Notes under the pieces: model-generated
The model's input: the letters and a program-made list of their open reading frames with translations, nothing else
Database searches by the model: none
Told to the model about the DNA's origin: nothing
Source: Dendrolimus kikuchii
Lineage: Eukaryota; Arthropoda; Insecta; Lepidoptera; Lasiocampidae
Reading direction: 5' to 3'
DNA length: 64,000 nucleotides
Assembly: GCA_019925095.2 (NCBI GenBank)
Contig: CM034411.1
Span: forward strand, 5,805,501 to 5,869,500
Made by a program: the position numbers and the translations under genes
Shown: one piece after another, positions 1 through 11,129 of the stretch
Numbering within the stretch: the stretch's first letter is position 1
Layout of the letters: the number at the start of each line of letters is the position of its first letter

Positions 1-119
1 CACCCCCTGTCCCCCTTCGAAGCCCTCACGCCACCAGTCTGGCGAAGGCCCCTATTACAATGATACTGCGATGAGACAGCTGTAAAGCTAGATGCAGTAA
101 GTTATGTCTAAATTTGTAA

Positions 120-386
120 CCCGTGCAGGAACGTAGACAGAATACAATCTCCTGCGGCTGGGGGCCTGTCGCAAGAGGCTACAAAACAACCGACAGTCTG
201 GACGTGTCCCACCCCTGGTCTGGAGCATATCGCCATAACAACCTTGAGTTGTGTGCCGGCATCAGTGGCCAGATTCCAGTCTCGCTTTAAAGAGCGGCAG
301 CACATTGGTAGCACCTTCGTTGCGTTGGTAACCGCTTTCCATCAGGTGAGCCATCTGACTGTTTGCTGGAATCATGCAATAAAAAA
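120..386 (+). repeat. Family P polyA retroposon copy
   Basis: One of about 16 copies in this window of a roughly 310-bp element. The sense strand starts near GTGCAGGAACGGAGAAAG, passes a GC-rich CGGCCTGTCGTAAGAGGCGA block and ends CTGCTGAACTCCTGCAATAAA plus an A tail. This copy is nearly full length but diverged. The A tail, AATAAA signal and dispersed placement indicate retrotransposition. Open frames across it are not genes. Confidence 0.8.
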
Positions 387-742
387 CATTTAACACTATT
401 CCTCATTATCTCAAGTAACGCTTCAAATTTCAGTATGTATTAGCTCCCATAATGCGCCCCTCCACTAAAGACTGGTCTTATAGCAATAAATATGGAAAAT
501 CGCGTTTTTACCTCGAGATTTTGAATTTGTAAGTTATTTAACGTTGCCATGATAGATGCGATATATACTCAATCATAAATCAAATTAATAAAATAAATAA
601 ATCATGATTATCATATATACTAGCCTTAAATCCCGGCTGGGTTCGGAGCGTTTGCTACGGATCCCAGGGTTCGCTTTTTCTTTTCCTCTTCGCATTTTTA
701 TGCGCCATTTCTTATTGTTGCCCGTTGGCGCAACTCTCATGA
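387..742. other. Intergenic, with RTE-type 3' relic
   Basis: No gene seen. AT-rich, except about 620-720, where a segment resembles in antisense the 3' end of the RTE-type relics at 2.8-3.1 kb and 7.4 kb (shared GTTCGGAGCG and CCCAGGGTT-like stretches). Low-level relic only. Confidence 0.4.
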
Positions 743-978
743 CGTACATACATACATACATAACTTCACGCCGGTTCCCTTGCGGGGTAGGCACGAAGAA
801 CAGAGCGCCATTTAGGCCCATTCTTACACACCTCAATTGCTTCTTTGACATTCATAACTCTTGTCATGCACGCTCGTCTGTTCTTAAGGCTCCTGACATC
901 ACCCTCCGCTAGTACACGATCAATTTGATCATGGAAGGTGTGTCGTGGCCTTCCACGACTTCTGCATCCATCCACTTT
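743..978 (-). mobile_element. 5'-truncated RTE-type LINE fragment, (TATG)n tail
   Basis: Minus-strand reading gives the C-terminal tail of a reverse transcriptase (GCRSRGRPRHTFHDQ, then MTRVMNVKEA) and ends in a TATG-repeat tail, seen here as CATACATACATA. The 8-bp sequence TCTCATGA flanks it at 735-742 and 979-986, as expected for target-primed insertion. Five more copies occur in the window. Only the 3' end is present, so it cannot be autonomous. Confidence 0.85.
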
Positions 979-1042
979 TCTCATGATGTCAAGCCAATAT
1001 TTTTAGGCCTACACTTAACAACAGGACAAGACGGATGTATCA

Positions 1043-1353
1043 TTTTTTTTTCAGGAGATCAGCAGACAGGCAGGCGGCCTACTTGATAGAAATCGGTTAC
1101 AATCGCCTATGGACATTTGAAACAGCAAAGTTGCTACAAATGCGCTGCTGCTCTCTTAAGGGAAACTGGAACCTGGTCACTAATGCCGGAACACAACTCA
1201 AGGTTGTTATGGCGACATACTTTAGACCAGGGGTGGGAGCCATCCAGTCGAGCAAATGCCCTACCACCTGGCTGTGGGTTGTTAAGTCGCCTCAAGATTA
1301 CGACAGGCCGCCCGGCCGCAGGAAATTGTATTCTTTCTCCGTTCCTGCACGGA
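1043..1353 (-). repeat. Family P polyA retroposon copy
   Basis: Near full-length antisense copy. The T run at 1043-1051 is the A tail on the minus strand, and the element's 5' end is near GTGCAGGAACG read on the minus strand. Confidence 0.85.
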
Positions 1354-2229
1354 TATCATGCCTAAAATAAATAAAATTGAATGGCAAAACGTCGTATGAT
1401 TCTATCACCAGTCAAAAACATTTAAATTCGAAATAAAATTTTAAAAAAGAGCAATAATTTGGGTCATATTTATTATTTATAATTTTTTTAAGATGTGGAA
1501 TATCTGAACAGTCGGTACAATTATTTATATTTTAATTTTAAATTTTTATTTCAATGTGAATCCATTTTTGTTTGTTTCTATAAATAAATAAATGCCTATT
1601 TAACAAAGAGCAAATGTTGAAATACCAGAATATTAATTTACAGCCGATTTTTCAATCGTCAGATAAAAGTTATCAGCCGAATAATTTATAACATGAGTGT
1701 ATTCAAAAGTGTAACCATGCAACTTTTTTACTCATGGAACTGACAATTTTAATTTTTCCATGTTATACTTTATTCTATAAATAATTTTTATCTAGTGATT
1801 GAAAAATGAGCCCTTAAAGAATATAATAAATATTCTATTTTACTTAATTAAAATGTAAAATCAGGTGTTTTTTTAATACCTATTTGTATTCAAAAATTAC
1901 TTATAATTGATTTACTGAAACACCTCAACTGCATCCGTTCCAGTGATTCACGTGCTACAATTATATAATGCATAATAACAAGAACTGAGTACGAAAACAA
2001 CTCTTTTTTATTAACCTTACGACATTGGTGCGGTGCTCTGACCAATTGACGTCAAATAATTCTTGAGAATATACATACATAATAAACTTATGAATTTTTA
2101 ATAGAAACTGCTTGTTTTTTATTTTGTTTTGGTAAGTTTTTGACCAGAGCCTTTAAACTTCCTGGTATAAAATGCTGGTAAGCTGTTTAATACGTTTAAA
2201 CTGTTGTGGCTCAATTCACACTATGATAT
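1354..2229. other. AT-rich intergenic sequence
   Basis: No gene seen. Very AT-rich and contains the foldback element at 1643-1811. The rest shows no recognisable family. Confidence 0.5.
1643..1811. mobile_element. Foldback MITE-like element
   Basis: The left end GCCGATTTTTCAATCG...AGATAAAAGTTAT and the right end ATAATTTTTATCTAGTGATTGAAAAATGAGC are inverted repeats about 30 bp long around a ~100-bp centre. No coding capacity. A non-autonomous DNA transposon is the simplest reading. I could not fix a target duplication. Confidence 0.55.
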
Positions 2230-2235
2230 CATTTA

Positions 2236-2430
2236 GGGTTCAATCTCGCTTCAGTTTCGGTCTTATCAAATCTCGCTGTGTCTATACTACTAGTCTCATA
2301 ATACAATTCAGTCTAGCTTTCGGTCCAATCAAATCTCGCTGTGTCTACACTACTAGTCTCACAGTAAGATTCAGTCTTGCTTCGGTCTCGGTCTGGTCCA
2401 ATCTCGCTCTGTCTACACTATGACTCTGGA
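2236..2430 (+). repeat. Minisatellite, about three 62-bp units
   Basis: Three imperfect tandem copies with the shared core AATCTCGCTGTGTCTACACT, often followed by ACTAGTCTCA. Units run about 2236-2303, 2304-2367 and 2368-2430. An open frame crosses them only because of the repetition. Confidence 0.75.
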
Positions 2431-2819
2431 GTTACAACCAACGCGTTCACTGTCAGTACAAGCATGACAGATACCAGCGCGATATCGGATCATGACTAAT
2501 GCGTACGATAGTAAAAAATTTCTGATTCTTTCTTGTTTAAGAATATTTGACGAGACCGGCAACGGATCAAGACTGGACCGATATTGAAGCGTGAACGGCA
2601 TTATAGTGTTATCAAGTCTAACACGGGCAAATATTGTTCCACGGGATGGCACCCCTACACGCGTGGCCAAAGAACCATCAGCACACTTGGCTGTTGACTT
2701 CCCGTGATCTCTCGATCCATCCCGAGGTCGCGAAGACCATAAATACCATCACCAGAAGCCACAGCTGGCCACTTAAAGTCCGAAATGACAATCGAACGTC
2801 GATGAATAGCTAACTAAGC

Positions 2820-3115
2820 TGTGGACATAGCGAACAAACTGCAAGAATATTACCTAAGTTGGTACGGCCATGTTTTACGGAAATGGCTATTTGCTTAGGG
2901 ATCAAATGTCTAGCCATGCTACCTCCGCCCGGTCCTGGTCAAAGAGGTAGCTCCAAGAAATGCTGGCTTGACGTCGTAAAAGATGACATGCGTACCAATA
3001 ATCTCACAATTAGGGATGCCGAAGACCCCCCGAAGAGGAAAACGAAAAGCAGGAAAACTAACTCCGAGATTCGTTGTATACGCTCCGAACGCAACAAGAA
3101 TTTAACGCTACGATG
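2820..3115 (+). pseudogene. RTE-type LINE 3' coding relic
   Basis: Reading frames carry a decayed reverse transcriptase C-terminus: WYGHVLRK-like, then KKCWLDVVKDDMRTNNL and IRDAEDPPKRK. These match the GRPKKRWLDVV...DRAKWR pattern at the end of RTE-type ORF2 proteins. Frames are broken and the 5' part is missing. Confidence 0.7.
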
Positions 3116-3490
3116 ATGATGACTTGAATAATCAACTCTGAGACAAAGTAAGTCCTCAAATGCCCTATAAATGGAAAATCTTATTCACGCATGAATCAAG
3201 AGCGAAAAGAACAAAAAGGGGCAAGTCTGGCACATGCGCCCGCGCGTCAAGCCGAACAGCAAACGTCTCAAGGGCACAGGGTTCAATGTGCGAGATTGTT
3301 TAATTCCGTACTCATTCTTGGAAAGGGGGGGCCTTGAAAAGAGGCCAAAGTCTTCTGATCTTAATTTTATAAATTCATCGAGTCTTTATCCAATTCTCCC
3401 CACATCTGGTTCCAAAATAATTTGTTTTAAGGATTACAAAACTATTTTGGAGAAATAGAACCCTTGGACAGTATCTAACAAAACTATATT
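3116..3490. other. Intergenic, nothing recognised
   Basis: No gene, RNA or clear repeat seen. The short open frame around 3234-3458 has no recognisable motif. Confidence 0.4.
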
Positions 3491-3730
3491 ATCCGTGTAG
3501 GAACGGAGAGGAGAAAGAATACAATTAGTTGCGGCCAAATCATGCCAGATAGGGTATTTTCCCGTCTAGATGGCTACTACCCCTTGTTTAGAGTATGCCG
3601 CCTTAATTTATATTCCAACATTAGTGGCCAGGTTCCAGTCCCCCCCATGTCCATAGGCGTTGGCAACCGCTTTCCGTCAGGTGGGTCGTCTGCCTGTCCG
3701 CTGAAATCGTGCATTAAAAAAAATGAAAAA
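3491..3730 (+). repeat. Family P polyA retroposon copy, internally deleted
   Basis: Starts ATCCGTGTAGGAACGGAGAG and ends GTGCATTAAAAAAAATGAAAAA. It lacks part of the central block found in full copies. Confidence 0.75.
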
Positions 3731-4236
3731 AGGTATACATCAATAAATTCACAAATCTGCGTACACTAGTTTTTTGTTCCTCAGATTATTTTTTGTAGTT
3801 TTACATTATTTATGTCAGTATACAGTACATATCTACAATATCTAATCGTGTCATATCTAAATATCATGAGTTGTTTTAAAAAAAAGCATCTGTAATAGAC
3901 AAACGGACAATCGGACAGATGGCTACGGAACATTAAAAATGGCACCACAAAACACTCCTGGGTTTGCAGTAAGAATTTCCGAATGAGCATTTTTCTACTA
4001 AGATGACCTAATTTTACCCTATCTTGAGAAGTATTTTATGTATGTCCAACATGCCTACACTTAGTTAATGTATTATATATAATGTCATGAGATAATACAA
4101 GTATAGTGTTGTAGTAATCATTACAAAATCCTACAGCATACATTGCGATATCGAAGGATACATAGAGTTAACAATGAGTAGAAGTGAATATTAATCTTTC
4201 AATAAATAAATAATAATAATAATATATCGATATATC
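3731..4236. other. AT-rich intergenic sequence
   Basis: No gene seen; short frames only and no motif recognised. Confidence 0.4.
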
Positions 4237-4466
4237 CCATGTTGCCCCTGTCTTTTATTGCATTTTTTGGGGCCCATGCAGGGAGTAGCTAAACTGGCCG
4301 GGGCTTGTCCTTGGCTACTCTATGGTGTAGACAGGGATAATCGCCGGTCAGTGTCACGCCACATTTAGATTAAATTTGTCAAAGGGCCTTTACGTGTTGG
4401 CCTCCCCATGGCCCCACGCAAGCCCTCCAAATGTCCGGGCCATTTTTATAGCCCGTGGTCTTTAAA
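4237..4466 (+). repeat. Family C repeat, 5'-truncated copy
   Basis: Corresponds to the last ~230 bp of the ~610-bp family C element at 42480-43086, with an internal deletion after GGGGCCCATGCAGGGAGTAG. It ends at GCCCGTGGTCTTT like the other copies. 5' truncation with a shared 3' end fits reverse transcription from the 3' end. Confidence 0.8.
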
Positions 4467-5214
4467 TACATACAATATAGATAATATAGATATTGTATCA
4501 TAGTATAGATATACTATGATAAATCTGTAACTGATTCAAGTTTGTACAATGTGTTTAAAAATGTTTTTGGAATTTTTCTCTGTCTGTCTTTCTGTATGTT
4601 ATCTGTTAGAGCATGAAAACAACAGAACGGATTTAAATGAAATTCGAAATAGAGCTAGCTTATATCCCGGGAGGTAACTAAGGATACTTTTTATCCCGAT
4701 AAATGACATTATTTTCACTGGATAGACGAAAATAACGAAAAAGATGGCGCTCCTTCGCATCTTTTTTTAGGAAACTACTCAAAATATATGAATAAAACTC
4801 GACACAGAGCTGACTGACTGGACCCGAGTCAACACTTAGTATTCTTTTTATCCCAATAAATCACGTCTGTGGAATAGAAGGATTAGTAAAAAAGATGACA
4901 CTGCAATTGCAATGTAGACAACCATCGCTGTAATTCAATAACAAATACGTTGTCATGTTGCCCATATGTTATTTGTTATGTATTAGGTACTTCAACTCAG
5001 GTTAGCTGCGATTTTTCTTTATGTGCTGTGTGTAATTGTATTGAATTGAACAAGAAACTAAAGTATTAAGGGTTTTTATATATAAAGCACCTCATTATTT
5101 TTTTATGAATGTAACATAGAGCTATTAAGCGGCTTACGCTAAAACGCTTGTAAATAATAAAACCGCAATAAATAACAATAATAATTGTAGTAAAATATAA
5201 TTGACATTACTTAA
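4467..5214. other. Intergenic with decayed repeat
   Basis: No gene. The stretch 4580-4690 (GCTTATATCCCGGGAGGTAAC) resembles the non-coding part of common non-autonomous insect elements; 29310-29460 carries a similar motif. The rest is unassigned AT-rich sequence. Confidence 0.4.
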
Positions 5215-5355
5215 GTACACTGGTCCCCAAATTAGGCCGACCTGTGTCTCGGGGACCTCCTTCCTAATTAGTATATCTATTCGTGATATTATTGTTTACT
5301 AATTACTTATAAGTGTGCGTGTGTGTGTGTGCAAGTTTATGCGTGTATTTAATTT
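5215..5355. repeat. LINE 3' UTR-like relic with (GT)n
   Basis: The segment CTGGTCCCCAAATTAGGCC...GGGGACC followed by a GTGTGTGTGT run looks like a decayed LINE 3' UTR. Assignment is from general pattern only. Confidence 0.3.
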
Positions 5356-6209
5356 AATAAACTTTAATAAATTATTTCTTAAACCTAGATAATAAGTATT
5401 AAATTGGCATTCAAAATTAATTTTTATTACAAGTACTAAAATATTACAAAATAAAAATCATAGGACAATTTTATTTCGTATTTAAGGGTCTGTACAATTG
5501 CGGTGTAAACTTCTTTCAGAAATAAAACGAATAAAATGCATATTTCCCAGAAGCATGATACACAAGGCAAAGTTAATGAAACGTAAAATATTTTGTTTTT
5601 ACCCTAATTTGACCAGAGATTATTAGTGAGTAGGAAATCCACACGTAATTCCCTTGAGACTGATGGATATACAAACTTTTTGTATATATTAAATTTGAAT
5701 TTAATATTGGAATGCGTGGCTGTCTTAAGTTGTTTCTGCCACCGTTGAAGTAACACTTGAAAATATATCTCGTAACAACGTAAGTCTCTCGTGTATTCAA
5801 TAATCACGTCTTCTTAGCCTCCAACAGAGACCAGTGAAAATGTATTATTCAATTCATTTATAGCAATACAAATATGATCAATACTTCTAAAATTCATGTA
5901 ACTGGAATCAATTACGATACACAATTAGCGACTGACCTTATCCTCTAAGTGTGATTCTGACCTGTAAATGATAATGAATGTATTTATTTTAAAAGCATAA
6001 CATTTTACGTAATGTCATTATTATAACCATAATAATATTTTTCTTTTGTTTTACTGTGTCTTGGTCTTATTAAGTATGCACTGTTTGCTACAACTCCATT
6101 AATTCTTCAAAAAGTAATTCTGTAACATACTTCTGTATAAAACTTATTTAAAAAAAATACAATTAGAGATATAAATAGAATAAGAAATATAAAGAAAAAC
6201 AATATTTAG
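5356..6209. other. AT-rich intergenic sequence
   Basis: No gene or repeat recognised. The two overlapping short minus frames at 5573-5807 are low complexity with no motif. Confidence 0.4.
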
Positions 6210-6395
6210 CTAGACGTGTTGCTGGGGAGTTTCTTGCCGCTTCTTCTCATTCACATCAATAACACGTTGCGAAGCGGTCTACATAGAATAGGAAGTAAAA
6301 TTAAATTTTAACTTATATGTATGACCTTCAAAAAGTGTTCTCCAGTGGAACTTACTTTGAATAAAAACTTTTGAATTTGAATTTGAAAATGTAAT
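6210..6395 (+). mobile_element. CR1/L2-type LINE 3' end
   Basis: Contains GCTGGGGAGTTTCTTGCCGC and TTCTTCTC, GCGAAGCGGT, AAAAGTGTTC, then ACTTTGAATAAAAACTTTTG with a short tail of TTGAAT-type repeats. That order is characteristic of a widespread lepidopteran CR1-like LINE 3' end. Only the 3' UTR is left. Confidence 0.6.
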
Positions 6396-6459
6396 CTTAC
6401 AGCTTACTTATTGAAAGTCGTGAGTCTACCATCGCTTCCAAAGTAATTTTAGTTACTAT

Positions 6460-6550
6460 TAAAGGAGAAGAAACGGCGCAATATACACTCCAGCACCTTA
6501 CTTGATAATTACCTTATTGGTCTTTTTATTAAAACGTATTTTGAATTAAT
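6460..6550 (-). mobile_element. Fragment of the same CR1/L2-type LINE 3' end
   Basis: GGAGAAGAAACGGCGCAATA followed by CACTCCAGCAC is the reverse complement of the TTCTTCTC/GCTGGGGAG block in the neighbouring 3' end. Confidence 0.45.
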
Positions 6551-7201
6551 ATAAGGTTTTAACTTACTTAATAGCAGTAACGTACTCCTGACAATATGTT
6601 CCGACCTACAAATTAGAACAGTCTAAAGTCTCGTCACTATATCTGAACACCAGAGATGTTTTTGATGACCCTGAAAGACATCATTGACCGGCCAAAAATT
6701 ATATTAAAATTTAGTAACATAATATTTTATTCACCTGTGTGCTTAGTTTTTATATTTCTTAATTTTACATAAATTACATTCTTAACATACATTACGTCGA
6801 AGGTCACATTGGTGATTTGTTTGTCAGGAGTATTTAATTATGATAAAAACGTATACTTACGTAATTTTATGTAAATAGTGCTGTATATATCGTTTCGCAT
6901 ACGTAATGGTACTGGTATGACGACTAGTTTACTGAGAATATTTTAAATATTTTAACAAAATGATTCATTTGAATAAATAACTACAGTAATTGAGTGGTTA
7001 GCATACATTAAATTTATTTCTTACGTCTAAGTGGAATATATTATTTCACATTTAAAGACTTTTGGTGGGTATTATGACTACAAAAATCAGCGCATCACGG
7101 ATGATGCGTTATATGCGCGCGCGAAAATATCTGTTATTGAGAAGAATTATGTTTTATTTAGTTTATTATTTTAAGCTGAATTCTTCATTTATATTATAAT
7201 A
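6551..7201. other. AT-rich intergenic sequence
   Basis: No gene, RNA or family recognised. Confidence 0.4.
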
Positions 7202-7360
7202 AATTACTCATCGGTAAACGTAGTGTCGGACACCCTCCGGCCCGATGGACCGACGACCTGCGCAAGGTAAAGGATAAGCCCTGGATGAAGAAGTCAGAGG
7301 ACAGGGATGAGTGCCGCCGACTTGGGGAAGCCTACGTTCAGCAGTGACTGAGATTGGCTG
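7202..7360 (+). pseudogene. RTE-type LINE 3' coding relic
   Basis: Translates as a decayed C-terminus: R-PPARWTDDLRKVKDK, then a SEDRDECRRLGEAYVQQ-like stretch and a stop. Homologous to 49150-49420, and in antisense to 57840-58045. Recognised from the GRPPTRWTDD...W...AQDR..W..LGEAYVQQ ending of RTE-type ORF2. Confidence 0.75.
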
Positions 7361-7824
7361 TTGACGAAAGTACTCATCATTGTCTGTATCGTTAAATTCC
7401 GATTGCGTTCGGAACGTTCGTTTGAAGCCCAGGGTTTGCTTCCCAAATTATAATAAGTTACTATCCCTTTTGTTTAGGCTATAGCGCGGTGTTGTTATGA
7501 CATATGTATATATACATTACTACAGAAACAAGTATTTGTGTTTAAAGTTTATATACGTATTCACTCAGATCATTTTTGGCAATGTATATAACTATAATCT
7601 TTTATTCTTCGGAATATACCTAAGCTTGTTGAAACATGTCTTACAAATATGGTATGATAGATAATAACCTCAAAGTCCTATCAGTACAAAATACCTGGAC
7701 GTTGTTACTAGAGATTCAAATTAGCTAAAAATATTTTTTGTTGTTTCACTCTTGCCATTATAAAAAGTATAATATAACTTAATAAAGATTTTTGACTAAG
7801 AATTTATTTAGTTTATTAAAAGAC
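7361..7824. other. Intergenic sequence
   Basis: Nothing coding. 7390-7445 repeats in antisense the decayed 3' tail seen near 620-720. The remainder is AT-rich. Confidence 0.4.
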
Positions 7825-7988
7825 AAAATAATATAAAATTTTCTACACCTTGGAGTCGGTGCCGAGTAAACCGTAAAAATTATCATAACTATATACACTG
7901 TTATAACAATAAAATGTTGCAAAATATTGTAATTTTTATGGTTTACTTGGCACCGACTTCAAGACGTAGAAAATTTTATATTATTTTA
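7825..7988. repeat. Large imperfect palindrome
   Basis: Two ~55-bp arms, at about 7827-7881 and 7930-7987, are near-perfect inverted copies. Each carries AATATAAAATTTTCTAC, GAGTCGGTGCC and GTAAACCGTAAAAATTA or its complement. The loop is ~48 bp. Looks like paired MITE ends; no protein. Confidence 0.7.
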
Positions 7989-8239
7989 TTGACCTCATGA
8001 AAATTTAATAGACATTTTATGTAATTTTTGTTTAATTGTAATATATATTTTATTGTAATTAACTGTTAGAGCCAATTTTTATTATATAAATTATTTTTTA
8101 GTGGAAACTTCATTGATATATGTATTAATTTTGTGTTTTATATAATATTAATTATTGTATGTTTCCCAAACAAATTAAAGAAATTAATTAATTCATAAAC
8201 TAAATAAATTCATAGCCAAAAATTTTTATTAAGTTATTT

Positions 8240-8585
8240 TATATTTTTAGTTTTTGAAGGCGGTTTTTTTAAACGAAGTTTTTTTTATTTGTTACTTTTT
8301 AGTGTCTAGCTATGGGTAGGCCTACGAAGGGTGCCGCGCGCCTTAAAAAATATAGGTCCCAAGAAACGGGAACAGAATTTTTTTATAAAAGAATGTTCAT
8401 ACAATGAAAACTACTGGGCCAAACTATGTTCAATTTTTAAGGGACCAAATGCCAACTATTCCGCATCAAACTAATGAATAATCAAGTAAATCTGATCATA
8501 AATCTCAGCGTAATCAGTGTACATACATAAAAAAATACCAATCAAGTTGAGAACCTCCGCCTTTTTGAAGTCGGTTAAAAATTAT
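8240..8585. mobile_element. MITE with GAAGTCGGTT ends
   Basis: Bounded on the left by TTTTTGAAGGCGGTTTTTT and on the right by CCTCCGCCTTTTTGAAGTCG then GTTAAAAA. The right-hand end, with GTTGAGAACCTCC just inside it, is very common in moth and butterfly genomes. Non-coding, so probably non-autonomous. Confidence 0.45.
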
Positions 8586-9159
8586 TTAATAGCATTTAAA
8601 GTATTTATGTTCTTTAATAAAGTCTAGACTTTTTTTGACAATATCTATATAAGCCCTAATATTCGCTTCACGCGACATCAATCACATATACTACTTCAGT
8701 TACCCTATCTATATCCCTCGGAAATTGACAATCTTACAGTACAATTTTCATTTTCGGTTTCTAAAGTAATTGTGTGATTATAAAATTTTATGACAATTAG
8801 TTGGCGCTTAAATATCTAAAGTGATTACAAAGAAACATCTAAAAATAACTCAATTTCATCTCAAACAGTGAAGATTAAGAAGGATAAAGATTTCATACGT
8901 TCTATCCATTCTTAAATCTACACGCATTCGGTTACGTAACTTGTGACCGGTGTAACCATTTCGTGTTACACTGACCCACAAAACGGGCCTTTGTGGCACA
9001 CGTGCACTTACGCTGCACTAACGCACCAAACTGCATTGTGCAGTATCTTTCATAATGAACATTAAAATTGTGTTAGATTGGTAGAATCGCGTTAGGACTT
9101 CGAAGTGGTAGAGCCATGCTGAAATAATTCTCTTTACAACTTTTTAGGACTTGCTCGAG
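8586..9159. other. Intergenic sequence
   Basis: No gene or repeat recognised. Confidence 0.4.
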
Positions 9160-9170
9160 TATGATATCAC

Positions 9171-9503
9171 ATACATACATACATAACTTCACGCTAGCTC
9201 CCTTGCGGGGTAGGCACGAACAACAGAGCGCCATTCAGGCTTATTCTTACACACCTCACTTGCTTCTTTGACATTCATAACTCTTGTCATGCACGCTCGT
9301 CTGTTCTTAAGGCTCCTGACATCACCTTCTGCTAGTACACGATCATTTTGATCATGGAAGGTGTGTCGTGGCCTTCCACGACTTCTGCATCCATCCACTT
9401 TTGCATTGTATATCTGTTTAGTCATTCTTTCATCATGCATTCTTTCCACATGCCCGAACCACCGGAGCACTCCTTTCCTTACCTTCACCCCGACACTCTC
9501 TGA
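9171..9503 (-). mobile_element. 5'-truncated RTE-type LINE fragment with 11-bp TSD
   Basis: Minus-strand frame gives SVGVKVRKGVLRWFGHVERM, then HDERMTKQIYNAKVDGCRSR and a C-terminus ending YPARELA, closing in a (TATG)n tail. LRWFGHVERM is typical of RTE-type reverse transcriptase C-termini. TATGATATCAC occurs at 9160-9170 and again at 9504-9514, an 11-bp target-site duplication. The frame is open across the fragment, so the copy is fairly recent. Confidence 0.9.
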
Positions 9504-9574
9504 TATGATATCACGCTTTCGCAAAATATATATCGGCGTTAGACAGGTAGGTTTGAGCTAATCGTGTTTAGTAT

Positions 9575-10033
9575 TGTTAAGACCTAGACGCCGACAAAAG
9601 TGGATTCACACCTGCATACCGTAAAAACACATTTTATTAAGTTTCGGCATTTGGACTTCTTTTGTTTACTTTGTGTTTAAAATTTGTGATTATAAAACAG
9701 CCCATTGTGTATTGTAATCTTTTATGGCAGTCATTAGCCAGGTGTGTCGGACTGATTCTAGGAAATTCTAAGGCCGGGCAGACATATTGCATCTGTGCAG
9801 TATAAAGCAATGCCCCAATTGAGAGATGAGGCAGTCGAGCGAGAACCACGAACGAAGCGAGACGTGTACATATCGGGAATATCTATTAGTAACGGAATTA
9901 CGACCTTCTGCATTTCGTTTGGCTTTGTTGTATTCGGTTATATTTGTACCTGTGTTATATGTGTTTGTATAGTTCTAATAAACTCTATAATAATTCCAAC
10001 GGCATTTTAATTCGAGTCTCGCGACTCGTAACA
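9575..10033 (+). mobile_element. Solo LTR 1 (Ty3/gypsy-like)
   Basis: Starts TGTTAAGACCTAGACG and ends GACTCGTAACA, with short inverted termini (TGTTA...TAACA). Internally it has a TATA-like AGTATAAAGC near 9799 and AATAAACTCTATAATAATTC near 9979, in the order expected for U3-R-U5. Flanks are GTAT and GTCT, a possible 4-bp target duplication with one change. No internal gag-pol lies beside it. It is homologous to 23956-24439. Confidence 0.75.
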
Positions 10034-10064
10034 GTCTGATGAGAGAGATTTCCTATGGCCGACT

Positions 10065-10290
10065 TCCCTCTTCTCCTATCTCATCCACCTGTTACATTCT
10101 TGTATCCCATTATTGCACTGTCATGTTTTAATATTTTCCTTAGTTTATGGGATTACCTGGAAAAGATCGCTTTTAGCGATAAGGGCGCCGTTTGTTCAAC
10201 ATTTATTGTACCTAGTTTTTAGGAACTTAATTTTAATTTTTGGTGAAGAATAAAGTGTTTTTATTCATTTATTCATTCATTCATACTCTT
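10065..10290 (+). mobile_element. LINE 3' UTR fragment with (TTCA)n tail
   Basis: Contains AGATCGCTTTTAGCGATAAG then GGCGCC, TTTATTGTACCTAGTTTT and AATAAAGTG, ending in TTATTCATTCATTCAT. The AGATCGC...GCGATAAG motif marks a common LINE 3' UTR; an antisense relative is at 25630-25800. Confidence 0.55.
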
Positions 10291-10416
10291 ATGTGACTCC
10301 TCTATCACATCTCATTTCTGCTAATACTTTTACTTTGTTTATCAAATAATCTGTTGTGTGTATATATCGTTAAATCTATTACATGTGTGCTTAATATTTT
10401 TAATATAATTATTTAT

Positions 10417-10603
10417 ATCGTGATTGTTGATCGTGTACTAGCAGAAGGTGATGTCAGAAGCCTTAGGAACAGACGAGCGTGCATGACAAGAGCTATGAAT
10501 GTCAAAGAAGCAAGTGAGGTGTGTAAGAATAAGCCCGAATAGCGCTCTGTTGTTCGTGCCTACCCCGCAAGGGAACTGGCGTGAGGTTATGTATGTATGT
10601 ATG
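10417..10603 (+). mobile_element. 5'-truncated RTE-type LINE fragment with 13-bp TSD
   Basis: The last ~170 bp of the (TATG)-tailed RTE family, coding DRVLAEGDVRSLRNRRACMT and onward, ending in (TATG)n. TATAATTATTTAT occurs at 10404-10416 and 10604-10616, a 13-bp target-site duplication. Confidence 0.88.
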
Positions 10604-10721
10604 TATAATTATTTATTCATTAATATAATGTATGGTATGCCGTGACTTCGCTCTAGCTTCAAGCGGAGAACCAGCGTTAGTCTACAGAACTACATTTTTG
10701 CTGAGCTGGATCCAGTTTTTA

Positions 10722-10722
<1 letters not shown>

Positions 10723-10789
<67 letters not shown>
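10723..10789. repeat. (TA)n microsatellite
   Basis: About 33 uninterrupted TA repeats. The frame through it is an artefact. Confidence 0.95.
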
Positions 10790-10792
<3 letters not shown>

Positions 10793-10920
10793 TTTTGATA
10801 CTTTGCGGTTGATTTTCTTTTTGTATTGTTGCTTTATTACCTACTTTAAATATGTTTGTTTCACTTGTATATGTTCGTCCAAGAAATAAACCTGTTTTAT
10901 TTCTTTCTTTCTATGCTATG

Positions 10921-11050
10921 CCCCTATCCCATCCCCTGTATCCTATTCCAAAGGCTGGTAACGCGTTGGCTTCGATTCTGGTGTTGCAGACATCAATATG
11001 CAACGGTAACCATTTCCTATAAGGTAGGCTGACTGCAAGTTTGCTAGCTT
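10921..11050 (+). repeat. Family P-related repeat (P' subtype)
   Basis: CCCTATCCCATCCCCTGTAT...GGTAACCATTTCCTATAAGG aligns with the reverse complement of 43773-43935. Both share the GGTAACC...TTTCC section of family P but have a different 5' part. Confidence 0.5.
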
Positions 11051-11129
11051 CGCAACAATAACAAAATTCTCACATCCGTAGCAACGTTCACATTCGTGAC
11101 GTTGCAGACAGAGTGCAAAACAATCACCT

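Noticed and set aside
744..761. CRISPR-like or telomeric short tandem repeat
   Set aside because: The CATA runs here and elsewhere are the 3' tails of RTE-type LINE fragments, each bounded by target duplications.
2172..2423. 83-codon frame with repeated FSLxFGPIKSRCVYTTS-like text
   Set aside because: It is the translation of a 62-bp minisatellite.
7825..7988. microRNA precursor
   Set aside because: Arms are 55 bp and nearly perfect, longer than animal pre-miRNAs, and the AT-rich ends look like MITE termini.
10632..10889. 85-codon frame with an Ile-Tyr repeat
   Set aside because: Produced by the (TA)n microsatellite.
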